Below, piece after piece: positions 11,712 through 23,314 of a stretch of 64,000 nt of DNA. The notes beneath the pieces are model-generated. The model was not told the DNA's origin. It worked only from the letters and a program-made list of their open reading frames with translations, and searched no databases. Source of the stretch: Musa acuminata AAA Group (Eukaryota > Streptophyta > Magnoliopsida > Zingiberales > Musaceae); contig NC_088338.1 in assembly GCF_036884655.1 (NCBI RefSeq), positions 2,990,501 through 3,054,500 of the forward strand, given 5' to 3'. How positions within the stretch are numbered: the stretch's first letter is position 1; the number at the start of each line of letters is the position of its first letter. A program made the translations under genes and the position numbers.

Positions 11712-14700
11712 CTATCTTTCTTCTGAGTTGAATCTGTTCCAAGCTTCCTGCATCAAGTTTCGTCAGAGTTAAAACCAAATCTAACCAGATATAAGAAAAC
11801 ACAATCTTGAACATAAGTGCTGTGACAGTGGGATAGACAGTGGAGTGTGATTCACTAGGTCATGCATACAGCTTGGATTGGCTTGTTAAGACTCTCAGAC
11901 ACAAGAATGTAAGTCGAGCTTAAGTATACTGGTACTTAACTAATGAGAGCAAAGAATGAAGAGTTGGATGGGCAAGCACTAAAAGCTTATGCAAATTATA
12001 CATATAAATTTATACAAAGGGCTTGGAATCCATATGCAGCAAAAGAAGTGGTGAAATTTCCTTTATGATTTCAAACTTCATGTGATGATGGTTCAAGGTC
12101 GATAATCACAAACTATAGCAAGAAACTAACATCATGAAGACTACCTATTTGCTTCAAGTTATGTATGCATGAAACAGTACTATTTACACCAAATACATCT
12201 ATTAAGCAAGTAGGAATAAACATTTGACAATCATTAGGAAAGAATATTGCTCACGGGCAACCAGCAAGCCTGAATAAAGAATTTTAACAAGACAATGCTA
12301 ACACCAATAACAAATTGACAAAATTGTGAACATGGTGTCATTAAGAACTAATTCACATTTTTTACAGATTGATGACTGTTTAACCTTTTCAAAATTGTAA
12401 GCTTTAGAAATATCAAATGCTGGCCAAAGCCAAAAGCAGAGGTATGATATAAATCATTAGTGGTTAAATACACAGTAAAATGAATTAGGACAGTGACAAT
12501 TCATGATGAATAAACCCACATTTGATCCTCAATTGACATAGGATATGAACTTGATCAAGAGGATTTAATCTGCTGCTCTAGAACAAACTATCATAGAATC
12601 TCAAAAGCTGGAACAGGGTTAAACAGATAATAGATATTACATTGACACGGAGACATCTTTATAATAAAAGCACAAATTCAAGGACATTACTCTATTTACC
12701 AAGGAAAATAACTTTTGAATGAGAGCATGTTGTTTACTTTCTTCGACAGTACAATGCAACATCAGAATTTACATTGTTAAGGAAGCTTACTAAACATTTC
12801 TGCACTTACGTAGTGACATTGAGAAGATCTCATATAAGTGGGTTTTGTATAATAAAAAAAAGACATATACTGAGCTACAAATGACTTTAAATGTACCACT
12901 CACCTTCCCCCTCCTGGCCTGTACTACCATACTTCTCTAATGTTACATCTCAAACCTTATGAAATGCATATTGCTAATCATGGATCCCTCAGAAAAAAAT
13001 GTTCAAGAAAAAGGCTCAAGGGGGGTGGGTCAAATAGCATAAAAAATTATGTCCCCCAAAAAGTAAGTATATATTTTAATTATATCATAACAAGCACAGA
13101 TCACTGGAAGTTTCAAAAGCATTCATGAATCCAACATATGTAGCAGGAACCACTATTATCACTTTCCAAATACAAAATGGTTTACCAGCTAGAAAATGAG
13201 TGGAACTAGTGCCACCAAAACAAAATTGATTTTCTTGTTCCCTTAAATCGATCCTAGAAGTTCAGCAAATAGAAAAACAGCTTTGATTACTAAAGACTTT
13301 GTAAAAGCTTTCATCCATTTAAAGTTGTCCATCTTATCAAGAAAGTCAATAAAGTTAACCAGTCACCTTAAGGAGATCGAAAACTTTCTCACAAATGTAC
13401 TTCTGTTGAATGCTGGCCCCCCTTTGCTGTAACTTATCTGGATGAACACAGAGAGTAGCCCTCCTGTAAGCTTTCTTTACTGCAGAAGATGTGATAACAT
13501 CTGTCAGTTGTATAGGCTGCCAACCACTCTCAGGGCCAAGGATCTGCAAATGGAAAACATCAAGTAAAACATTTTGAGAATATTTTTTTAGTCAAGACAT
13601 GCTTGCTACCTGTAGTTTCACTATTTAATTATGTAAAGCAAGGTCCGCAATACTGAATGATACCGCCCGTACCGGGTGGTACGTACCGGTCCGTCAACAA
13701 ACCAGTACACGGACCGCCAGCTACTAAGCGGTAGCATCGATTGAGGCGTTATCGTCGTCGATCGAGGCGTTATCATTGACGGTGACCGAGGGAGAAGAAA
13801 GAAGAGGGAGAAGGGGAAGAAAGAAATAGGAGAAAACGGGAGAACCTGGATATTGCCGCTCTCCTCCTCGTCTGTCGACGACTTCTCATCCGTGCACGGG
13901 AGAAGAGGCATCGACGTCGCGGGGTGAAGAGAGGCGGAGATTTTTTTTTCTTCTCTTCTCGGGCGATGTCGCTTGCATTTTTTTTTTTATCTGCGACGTT
14001 GTCTTGGCAACGTCGCCCGAGAAGGGAGGCGACGCCACAAATTTTTTTTTTTATCTGCAATGTCGCTCGGGAAGAGAGGCGATGTCGCCTTGCATAAAGG
14101 TAAACCGAGCGGTTTACCTATATATATATACCAAGCGGTATACCGAAATATACCACTCGGTATATGATACCATACCGAATAAGTCTCGAAATTTTGGTAC
14201 GATACGTAATTTCAATCCTTGATGTAAAGTATCAGTATGCCAAGAAAACTTTGTGATAGTAGAAGCTAAGATTTTTGTGTAAAATACCAGTGATAGTAGA
14301 AGCTAGTCAGCATTATATTTTAAGAGAAATACAAGACAACTTATGTTACTAAATACATTATTCAGGCATTGCATGACTAAGATTTTTATCAAGCAACATA
14401 GACATTAGTATATAACACAAAATCATTTGAAGAAAAATCAGCAAGAATTTCCTATTGATATCAAAAGAGTCCTTCGTTGTTGAAATTTGAGAACACCAAC
14501 TGTCAAGTGAGTTAGAGAATGCCTAACATGGGCACTTTCCAATCATTCTTTCACTTCCAAGTAAACCAGACCTAATATCTGTTAAAGAAATTTAACCACT
14601 CAATAATAATTTAACCCAAAAAACTGAGTAATAATGACATTCTTCAGCTTAAACATTTTAAACATAAAAAATCAGTTAATTCTGTGTAAAAGGTCTGAAA

Positions 14701-17700
14701 TTACACACTTCAGCTTAACACATTCCAATTTTCAAGAGCATATACAAAAGCGACATCAGAGTTAGGATTTCAGTACCCATTACCCAACATCAAAGAAGAT
14801 AGAGTCACCTAAGGTACTTATAAATGGTATCAAAATCACTTCTTTAAAATCCATCTGAAGAAACATCAGAAGCAATCAAACTTCTCAGACCAATTGATAT
14901 GGATCATTTATCCAAATATAAGTTTACCTTGATATAGAATTTTAGTGCATCAATATACCACAATAGCATAGCCTAGCCATTTAACAAACCAAAACTTCCA
15001 ACTTGTCTATTCGATCTGAGTCCCTAGGATTTTTCAGAAATAGTGAAGAAATAAATTTGTGTTATAAAAAAAAATTTAGTAAAGTCACCTTTTTCTTTCC
15101 ACAAAAGAGCAACTGGCAGAGAACATTGGCAAATAAAATTGTTTAAACAACAATATTAAAATAAAAACTGGAAACCAAAATCTATACATACATATTGCAG
15201 TGTTGATAGCAGTGCACGCAAATTTCCTTCTTTTCCATTCGACCATCTCTTAATGTCACCATCCAGGTACTCTGCCAACCTCTACTACCACAGTTTTATT
15301 GAGATTGGTCATCTACAGAAAGAACATATCAAATTGTTGCTACATTTTGTTAATTTTCAAAAAGCTTACATTTTTCTCAGCTTGCTCTCTTTGTGCAAGA
15401 ACATCCCGCATGTTTTTTTCTGCAAGAGCTTTGGCCTGTGGACCACAAAGCAAATTATTTGAGACTGACAATCTAAATCCCAAATCCAATTTTGCCCTAC
15501 AGAAAACAGAAGTTATGTGATAGAAAGTGGACATACAGCACGTTCAGCTATTCTCTGATGCCTCTCTAGTCTAGCTTTACACCTTAAAGCTGATTCACCT
15601 TCATTTGAATTAAATCAATTATCAGAATAACCCCAAGTTACAAGAAAAGTAAATATATAGAGTTTCAACAGAACTGTAGAAGCTTAAAATTATAAACTGA
15701 TGGCACATGGCAAAAACAAAAAAATGGTTCACCAAAATTACTACTCTGTTGATAATTAGAATCTGAATTTGCTTGGTAACTGTTCAAAGAACTAGTACTT
15801 TGAAATTGTGCATCAAGTGGGCCATCCTGTATGTCACACCACAACTCATTTAGTTAATTATCCAAGAGATAAATAAGAAGGCAAAAGAGGAAAAGCTGAA
15901 TTTTGAATTAGCAAAAAGAAAACCTCTACCTTATCTCTGGTATTTGAACACTCTTCCGTCACATTTTCTTTCCTTGTTGTGTCTCTAGAAGTAGCATTGT
16001 ATCTCTCAGCATGCTCTCTGGCATCTGCAGCAACTTTTACAGCAAGTGCTCTTTCTATAGCACGCTCACGAGCTTCTGCAGTGGCCCGTTCAACTGCAGC
16101 ACGCTCAGCCCTTAACCTAGCATCTCTAGAAGCCTTCTCAGTTAATGATTTGTCCAGAGCATCACAAGAGGTCTTCTTTGCCTTTTCTTGGGCTTCCTTT
16201 AGTGCTCTTTGCCGAGCCTCAGAAGTAATCCTCTCTACAGCCATCCTTTCTGCCCTTTCTCTGGCTTCAGTAAATGCCCTTTCATGTGCTTCATGGATTG
16301 CTCTTTCCTCGGCAAGTCGGTCCTTTTCTCTTCCTCTCTCCCACTCGTTTGCTTCTTCTAATAACCTTGCCCTCTCCTCTTCTTCTAATTTCCTTTCCCT
16401 CTTTTTTGCTTCTTCTAATAACCGTGCTCGTTCCTCTTCTTCTTTCCTATCTCTCTCCTTTGCTTCCTCTAATGACCTTACTCGTGCCATTTCTACTTTC
16501 ATTTCCCTCATTATTGCTTCTTTGAACAACTTTGCTTGCTCCTCTTCTTCTTTCATTATACTATCTTTTCCTTTTTCTAACAACTTTGCTAGCTCCTCTT
16601 CTTCCATTTGCCATTCAATCTCTTTTGCTTCTTCTGATAACCTTGCTCGTTCTTTTTCTTCTTTCAATTTTCTTTCCCTCTCATTGGCTTCTTCTAGTAA
16701 CCTTCCTTGCTTTTTCTCTTCTTCCAATTTTGTTACCCTGTCTTTTGTTTCTTCCCATAATCTTGTTCTCTCTTCCTCTACTAATTTTTCTTCTCTCTCA
16801 ATTGCTTCTCGCAATAACCTTGTTTTCTCTTCCTCTTGTTCTTGAATTCTTTCCTTCTCTTTTTCTTTTAAATTTCTTGATGGTTTCTTTATCTGTACTC
16901 CTTTTTTCTCCATTAATTCTTTTTCTTTTTGTTCGGTTTTCTTAGTATCCAAAATAATCTTTTGAGAAGCCACAGGAAGTCTATCAGTTGCAATTAGAGA
17001 TGAATATGATAAGTTACCTTCATTTTCCGATAAATTAGATGGCTGGGCATTCAAAGCCATGTGAAGAGGCCTGTTGCAGATAATTGGAATTGTATTTATG
17101 GAGAATATTTTATCCATAAAATGAGGCTCAACTTGAATTTCTATAATACCTTCATTTCCACAAACTTGAAAACCTCTTTCATATTTATTCTGTCCCTCAA
17201 AGTTTTCCAGGTTGTATGGCTCTGGGGTTGCATCTTTTTTCTTGTCCCTTTGCTGCAGTTCAAGCTGAGTTTCTTTTGGATTATTTCCATCATAATTTAG
17301 CCAGAAGGCAGCTTTTGTTGCTTTGATCAGCTTCTCTTGGTCTTCAAGTGTTGTTGTTCTTCCTGATGTTTTCCATTTCTTCAGAACCTCTTCAAGTTCA
17401 TCAGCTTCTTTATCTTCTTTAAATCTTATTTCATTTTCTGCAGATAAGCATGTCTGCTGTTTCATATTTAGTTCCTCTCGTCTTTCCTGCTCATGCACTA
17501 CCATCATTCCTTCAGATCGATTTACATTCTCGGCATCACATTGCTTTCCTTCTCTCCTTGTCTTTTCAGAATCTGTGCACTTAGAAGCTGCTACTCTTCC
17601 CTCCCCTTTTGATACACATGATACATAAGGCACTTCAATATCCATTTCTTCTTGCACAACAGTGACACTGGCCATGTTAAACTTATCTTCACCCTTACCA

Positions 17701-20700
17701 GGTACAGGAGCTATGTTAGTGATGTCAATTTCCTTTGAATAGTTTTGATCTTGAGGTTTAGCAGCTCCTGACTTCCCTAAAGCAGATTTCAGTTTGCTGT
17801 TTTCTTCTTTGTCAACATGAGTATAGTGAAGCTTACAGTAATATGAAGGTTCCATTTTCTTTTCACTCCTTGCAGATGAAAGAGTCTCTTCACCTGCACA
17901 TGGTGCTTTTGTTACCTCTTCTTGTATGTGGAGTTTGTGAACCTCTCCTGGCTTCTCAACTTCCTCCGTATGAGACACATGAGCTTCTAAGTTAGAATTG
18001 TCTTCATGTACACAAACCACAGGTGCTGCCTTATCTTTCTGCAAGTTCCTGTTGCTTTCAGTTTGACAAGCCAGTGTATCATTTGTGCTCTCATTTTGTT
18101 TGATCTCACCGATCATTGCAATTATTTTTGTTTTCCTCGTAAAATCTTTCCTCTCAGATACCTCTTCAATCAGTATGTGATTCTCACTGCTCACCAGCTC
18201 ATTGTATTTGCCTGCTGATCTATTGAGCAATTCAGATGATTTCAAGTCATTTACTTGCCTTGCCTTTCCTTCCTCTTCGGTAAATTTAACTTTTTCCTTC
18301 TTTTCATCACATGGAGTCAGTTTGGCAGTACTTGTAACTTCCTGTCTTCTCTCTGAAGCAACTAGCATTTCATCAAAATCTTCACGCCTCGGTGACGCTT
18401 GACACAGTTTTTGTTCTTTATATTTCATGCTTTCAAGGTGACCTAGCTTCCTGCTGTTCCGAAGGATACCATGTTTTCTTTCCATCAACTGTTTTGCCCT
18501 TTTTAGTTTAGCTTGAGCAAGTTCCATTGCTTCTTTTACAGCAGCAACAGAAGCTGCAGCAGCTGAACTAATATCGACCTGCACATCAGTGAAGCTAGGA
18601 GAGTTGTCCTTGACAACCTCTTGACGCACATGGAAGTCTTTTTCTTTAGGAATTGATTTTAGGAAGCTTACTTCATCCAGACCAAATTTTGAACTTGACG
18701 ACAACCTTTGTTTGGAGAGTTCTTGCTTATCATATAACCTAGGAGATGGCCTTGATGGTGGTGGCACTCTCAATGGTTGTGTCTGAAGACTGAATTCAGA
18801 TGCAGTAAAAAACACAGTATCAGAGGGTGGTACATTCCCATTTGATATGGAATGACTAAAAGAGTGTGAATGATGACTTGCATTTGCATGCCCATTATCA
18901 GAAACAGGATATCTATTGGTATTCTTCTGATCTGCTCTCAAGTAATTTTCTGAACTCTTTGAAATATTGCCAGAAGAGGCACTTAAAACTTTATTTTGGT
19001 CTTTCCTGTTATCTACTCCTTCATTTAACATGTTTCGAGGGCCGTCACCTCCAATAGTCTGGAAGGGGGTGTCTGTGTCAACAACAAAGCTAAATGCAGG
19101 AATGGCATGAAGTTGAGTTATATGTGTTTTTCCACTCATTGCACCCTCTTTACTTCCTTGGCTACTCTTGTTATATGACACATTGAATTGTGTGGAACAA
19201 ATATCTGAAGGAGTGGAATTTGGTGAGGACCTATCACCTTCTTGACAAGTCATACGACCCCCATGTGACTGTTCTGGGGTGACTTTCGGTTCTCTCGTCA
19301 TGTGCTGGCTGCATGTTGCTTCCTCTCTAGTCCTTTTGATGAATGAAAGAAAGACAAAAACTAATTAATGATCATATCTGGGTACCTTTTAGGACAAAGA
19401 TATTTATACAAATAATTATACTTGCCAATAAAAAATTTTATATCCTATTCAATAAAATTAAATCATAGAAAGAGATAAAAGAGACTGAATGCATATGAGC
19501 AAAATAGTTGATCATCTGTATCCAACATTTCCTAAAAAATACTTTCCCAGATAAAATTCCCCATGGAGATCAAATCATGATGAAACTTCCTGTGTAATTT
19601 TAAGTCCACCTTGAGGCAGTCAAAAGAATTTCCTAAGGTCACCAGAATAGATGCAAATAGATTAGAAAAAGAAAGGACTTCCAGGTAATGCGAAACTCGG
19701 AGACAATCTTAATGTTGTTTGACTCCTGACTTTGAATGCACTAGAAGGGTTTTTTCCAGACGTCCATGACAACATACCTATTCAACCCAATATCCTTTAT
19801 CATAAAGCATTTTATAGGATTACAATGGCAATTTTCTTTACCAAAATAAACAGAAAAGAGATTCAAACAATGGATTTACAATTGTCAACAGAGAAAAAAT
19901 TATCTGTAAATCCTTCAGCAATCATGAACACAAGGGGAAACAATGGAACATGCATATATGCGACCTGATATTTGACGTACTTTAAGATAATAGTAAGGTA
20001 ATATCATCATCATGTTACCAACAATGCAAAAACAGACGAGTGTTCTTGGAAGACCATAGTAACAGCTGGTTGGCAAACTCCAAATAGTCCTCTACTTCCC
20101 TTAGTCGGCAAAGAACAATTTCATTTCTGAAGAACCATGTTTTTTTTTGTCTCTCTAACAGCTCATTTCAAGAGAAGTAGACATGAAGCCTTTGAAGGTG
20201 CTAAAGCTAATTATCCATTAGGAGTGCAAATTAAGCTGGAAGCACAAACATAGAGAAGAATAAGCTCAACCACTGGTGGGAACAAGAGTCAGTAGATCGC
20301 TAGGAGAGAAGCATATAAAGATTAGCATTCAAACAAGACGGGGAAAGGAGAGCTCTTTCAAACCCACACCTCCCTTTCGAAGAACAAGTCTCCTCCAGCT
20401 TAGGCGCCGCAAAGAGCTCATCGTGCAGAGCGGCGGACTCTCCAGAGTCTACACCCCCGAACACATCGGAGTAGTCGAAGCCGGCGCCCCGGGTCCGGAC
20501 AGGGGCAGCAGCATCGAAGCCGTCCAGAGCCGGCGGTAGATCGAGAAACGGAATGGAGATCGAACCAGCGTGGTCGGCAAAGATCTCGGCGTAGTCGCCC
20601 AGGCGATCAGCGAATGGGGCACCACGCCTGGACCGATCGCCGAGGACGTCGGCGTCGGCGGACTGCTCGGAGCTGCCGCCGCTTCGGCTCCGAGCGTCCT

Positions 20701-20740
20701 CCATAGGGACGGAGACAGAGGAGGGAGGGCTTGGATTCAA
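11712..20740 (-). CDS. AUL1: Auxilin-like protein with C-terminal J domain (AUL1 type)
   Basis: Eight exons on the minus strand join in phase: 20370-20704, 15930-19308, 15733-15826, 15537-15598, 15370-15435, 15192-15281, 13367-13543 and 11712-11747. They give about 1412 residues, close to Arabidopsis AUL1. An in-frame ATG at 20740 would add 12 residues. Exon 1 carries the family's N-terminal motifs ([26 protein letters not shown]). The 3.4-kb exon 2 is mostly disordered, then from about residue 900 to 1230 becomes a charged coiled coil rich in E/R/K/A (repeats like [13 protein letters not shown]). Residues about 1270-1340 are the conserved linker ([20 protein letters not shown]). Residues 1343-1412 are the J domain, with [13 protein letters not shown] containing the HPD motif that stimulates Hsp70. 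Auxilins recruit Hsc70 to uncoat clathrin-coated vesicles. The last exon encodes only [11 protein letters not shown] and lies 1.6 kb from exon 7. AUL1 is named by similarity. Confidence 0.88.
13631..14229. mobile_element. hAT-type MITE with 8-bp target-site duplication
   Basis: The element runs 13639-14221 (583 bp) and is flanked by exact 8-bp direct repeats ATGTAAAG at 13631-13638 and 14222-14229. Its ends are CAAGG and CCTTG, with further imperfect inverted similarity (many subterminal ACCG/CGGT and GGTATACC motifs). An 8-bp duplication with short inverted ends fits the hAT superfamily. The interior has short G-rich tandem motifs (GGCGACG, GAGGCGTTATC) and no transposase. It sits inside the intron of the auxilin-like gene between exons 6 and 7 (13544-15191). 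Confidence 0.8.
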
Positions 20741-21574
20741 GGCTTCGTTTCAGTCGTCTTTTTCTCTTCTACTATCCGTCGACTGAGGATGACCGGCGGA
20801 AAGAAAAGGTAAACTCGCACATATATTTATATATATCCCTCATAATTAATTATTTTTTATTGTCCTTCTCGCTGTGTACGTAACGTGTGTATGTATTTTT
20901 GTAATTATCTCCCTCATAGATTATTATTTGACTTATTGCTGAAAGAAATTTCAATCGGTGTTATTACTAATTATAAACTCATAAGATGTCTTAAAAAAAA
21001 AAGAAGGTATTTTTATTTTATATCATGAATTTAAATACATTTTAATTTGAATTTGATATTTAGAGAGCTTAACAATTAAGTGTAGTTTTCTTTTGGCCAT
21101 AGGCTGGATCTTTCTAATATTTTCACTCCATATAGATATAATATTAAGATGGATTATTTAGTCGAAAAAATCCTTATTTTATATTTTTAACAATAAGCAC
21201 TCCTTTTAATAATTTTATATTATTATTTTAAATATTTGACAATAATGTAGACATTATTGGTGTCCTTTCCGCTTTTAATAACACTTGTCTTTTAGTTTTC
21301 TTTGTCAATGTCACAGGCCAATCTGGTCTTAGTATGAGCTGTTCAATTCTGCTATGAACAGTTGGTTTTGTAAACGTAAAAATTTCTATTTATTTAAAAA
21401 AATATAATATTATATTTAGTAAAGTTTAACTTTTACAAAAATATAAAATTAGACAAAATAAAATAGCTACAGGAGGACTTATTTACTATCGATATATGCA
21501 ATTTTATCTTAAAAAAGAGTTTAGGGGGTATTACGCCTTTACCGTCGATTAGATATCCAAAACAAACATTAATA
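20741..21574. other. Upstream region of the auxilin-like gene
   Basis: AT-rich sequence between the first exon of the auxilin-like gene and the tRNA array. I see no gene. The copy of the spacer motif TTTACCGTCGATTAGATATCCAAA at about 21537-21560 belongs to the tRNA repeat unit. Confidence 0.5.
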
Positions 21575-21646
21575 TGCGTTTGCCGGGAGTCGAACCCGGG
21601 TCTATTGCTTGGAAGGCAATTATCCTAACCGTTGGACTACAAACGC
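21575..21646 (-). tRNA. trnG-UCC: tRNA-Gly (anticodon UCC), array copy 1
   Basis: On the minus strand this 72-nt gene starts GCGTTTGTAGTCCAACGG and ends with acceptor strand CAAACGC plus discriminator A. The acceptor stem pairs perfectly (GCGTTTG with CAAACGC). The anticodon stem ATTGC/GCAAT encloses loop CTTCCAA, so the anticodon is TCC, complementary to plus-strand bases 21611-21613. The T arm carries GGTTCGACTCC (B box) and the D arm supplies the A box. There is no intron and CCA is not encoded, as in nuclear plant tRNA genes. A TTTT run follows about 15 nt downstream. Confidence 0.95.
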
Positions 21647-21770
21647 GACATGCTGATGGCTAAATTACACATTTATAATCATAATAAAACAAAAACAACA
21701 ACGTAAATGATGGATTGGAGCGCATCACGCCATTACAGTCGATTAGATATCGAAAGCAAAAGAATTAACA

Positions 21771-21842
21771 TGCGTTTGCCGGGAGTCGAACCCGGGTCTA
21801 TTGCTTGGAAGGCAATTATCCTTACCGTTGGACTACAAACGC
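21771..21842 (-). tRNA. trnG-UCC: tRNA-Gly (anticodon UCC), array copy 2
   Basis: Same gene as copy 1 apart from one D-loop change (GGTAAGG in place of GGTTAGG on the coding strand). Acceptor, anticodon and T stems are intact. A TTTT run follows. The start lies 196 bp from that of copy 1. Confidence 0.93.
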
Positions 21843-21970
21843 GACTTACTGATGATGATTACATTGCACGAAAATTTATAATATAAACTAAAAACAAAAA
21901 TGCGAAAAATAGCGATTGGAGTGTAGTACGCTTTTACAGTCGATTAGATATCCAAAGCTAGAAACCAAGA

Positions 21971-22042
21971 TGCGTTTGCCGGGAGTCGAACCCGGGTCTA
22001 TTGCTTGGAAGGCAATTATCCTAACCGTTGGACTACAAACGC
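21971..22042 (-). tRNA. trnG-UCC: tRNA-Gly (anticodon UCC), array copy 3
   Basis: Identical to copy 1 across all 72 bases. The immediate 3' flank on the coding strand lacks a clear TTTT run, unlike the other copies, so transcription may end further on. Confidence 0.93.
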
Positions 22043-22171
22043 CACTAACTGATGGAGATTACATTTTACAAGAATTAATAATATAAAGAAAAATAAAAAT
22101 GCGAAAAAAAGAGTCATTGCACTGCGTTACGCCTTTACAGTCGACTAGATATTGAAATAAAAAAACCGACA

Positions 22172-22243
22172 TGCGTTTGCCGGGAGTCGAACCCGGGTCT
22201 ATTGCTTGGAAGGCAATTATCCTGACCGTTGGACTACAAATGC
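22172..22243 (-). tRNA. trnG-UCC: tRNA-Gly (anticodon UCC), array copy 4, variant
   Basis: The coding strand begins GCATTTG, not GCGTTTG, which puts an A-C mismatch at the third acceptor-stem pair. The D arm reads GGTCAGG. Anticodon TCC and the T arm are unchanged, and a T7 run follows. This copy may be less active or a pseudogene. Confidence 0.85.
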
Positions 22244-22371
22244 GACTTCCCGATGGTGATTACATTTTATGAAAATTAATAATATAAAATAAAAACAAAA
22301 ATGCGAAAAAGAGTGATTCCACTGCATTACGCCTTTACAGTTGATTAGGTATCGAAAGCAAAAAACCGGCA

Positions 22372-22443
22372 TGCGTTTGCCGGGAGTCGAACCCGGGTCT
22401 ATTGCTTGGAAGGCAATTATCCTAACCGTTGGACTACAAACGC
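22372..22443 (-). tRNA. trnG-UCC: tRNA-Gly (anticodon UCC), array copy 5
   Basis: Identical to copy 1 over 72 bases, and followed on the coding strand by a T6 terminator about 8 nt downstream. The 5' flank contains TATATAATTAATTC about 30 nt upstream, like the TATA-like element of many plant tRNA genes. Confidence 0.95.
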
Positions 22444-22571
22444 GACTTCCTGATGGAGATTTCATTTTACGAGAATTAATTATATAAAACAAAAATAAAA
22501 ATGCCGAAAAGAGTGATTGCACTGCATTACGCCTTTACAGTCGATTAGATATTGAAAGCAAAAAACGAACA

Positions 22572-22643
22572 TGCGTTTGCCGGGAGTCGAACCCGGGTCT
22601 ATTGCTTGGAAGGCAATTATCCTAACCGTTGGACTACAAACGC
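22572..22643 (-). tRNA. trnG-UCC: tRNA-Gly (anticodon UCC), array copy 6
   Basis: Identical to copy 1 over 72 bases, with anticodon TCC and a T6 run shortly after the 3' end on the coding strand. Confidence 0.95.
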
Positions 22644-22759
22644 AACTTCCTGATGGGGATTACATTTTATGAAATTTAATAGGATAAAAAAAAGCAAAAA
22701 GTAATTGCACTGCATTACGCCTTTACAATCGACTAGATATTGAAAGCAAAAAATCGACA

Positions 22760-22831
22760 TGCGTTTGCCGGGAGTCGAACCCGGGTCTATTGCTTGGAAG
22801 GCAATTATCCTAACCGTTGGACTACAAACGC
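22760..22831 (-). tRNA. trnG-UCC: tRNA-Gly (anticodon UCC), array copy 7
   Basis: Identical to copy 1 over 72 bases, with a T6 run downstream. It is the first complete copy of the array when read on the coding strand. Confidence 0.95.
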
Positions 22832-22958
22832 GAGTTACTGATGGGGTTTACATTTTATAAAAATTAATAATATAAAATAAAAACAAAAATGCGAAAAACA
22901 GTGATTCCACTGCATACGCCTTTACAGTTGATTAGATATCGAAAGCAAAAAACCAACA

Positions 22959-22978
22959 TGCATTTGCGGGGAGTCGAT
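22959..22978 (-). pseudogene. Truncated eighth tRNA-Gly copy
   Basis: The repeat spacer (CGCCTTTACAGTTGATTAGATATCGAAAGC) continues past copy 7 at the regular interval and leads into TGCATTTGCGGGGAGTCGA. That is the 3' acceptor and part of the T arm of another copy with two changes. It then breaks off into unrelated AT-rich DNA, so anticodon and D arms are missing. Confidence 0.8.
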
Positions 22979-23314
22979 GAATTCAATTGTTATGGTTCAA
23001 TTCTACCAGATAAAGAATGATTAACTTGATGAATTTAAAATGCTTAAATATAAATTAACAATAATATTTTGAAATTAAATTGTTATAATTCAATTTGTTG
23101 TGCATCGGACTAACCTGAATCCTCATAATGATTAAAGTATTTTATTTTAATTTTTGGAAGTGAAATTGACTCAACCCTGCCCGCTGGCGAGCATAGGTTT
23201 AACCGAACCCAACAATCATCAGCGGTGGGCTTATGCCCTCGAAGAAACGATCGCTTTTTTGACCGTCCAAACCTCCCATTTCTTGCCGCCGGACTGCATT
23301 AGCCGAGGCGGAGA
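22979..23314. other. Spacer and promoter of the L12-like gene
   Basis: AT-rich until about 23160, then GC-richer leader sequence before the ATG at 23315. No other gene seen. Confidence 0.5.

Larger units (their letters stand above)
21537..22978 (-). repeat. Tandem array of tRNA-Gly units, about 200 bp each
   Basis: Seven complete units and one broken unit have starts 196, 200, 201, 200, 200, 188 and 199 bp apart. Not only the tRNA but also the spacer is conserved. Spacer landmarks are CTGATGG..GATTACATTTTA next to the tRNA 5' end, and GCATTACGCCTTTACAGTCGATTAGATAT next to the 3' end. The array therefore arose by tandem duplication of a whole unit, not by independent insertions. Confidence 0.92.

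Noticed and set aside
15979..16845. 288-codon plus-strand open frame opposite the auxilin-like coiled coil
   Set aside because: It is the complement of the Glu/Arg repeat region, Ser/Leu-rich only because of codon mirroring, and has no domain. The minus-strand protein is clearly the real one.
22217..22522. 101-codon minus-strand frame across the tRNA array
   Set aside because: It covers tRNA genes and their spacers; the tRNA structures explain the sequence.
21537..22978. CRISPR-like array
   Set aside because: The regular 200-bp repeats are tRNA genes with conserved, not unique, spacers, in a plant genome.
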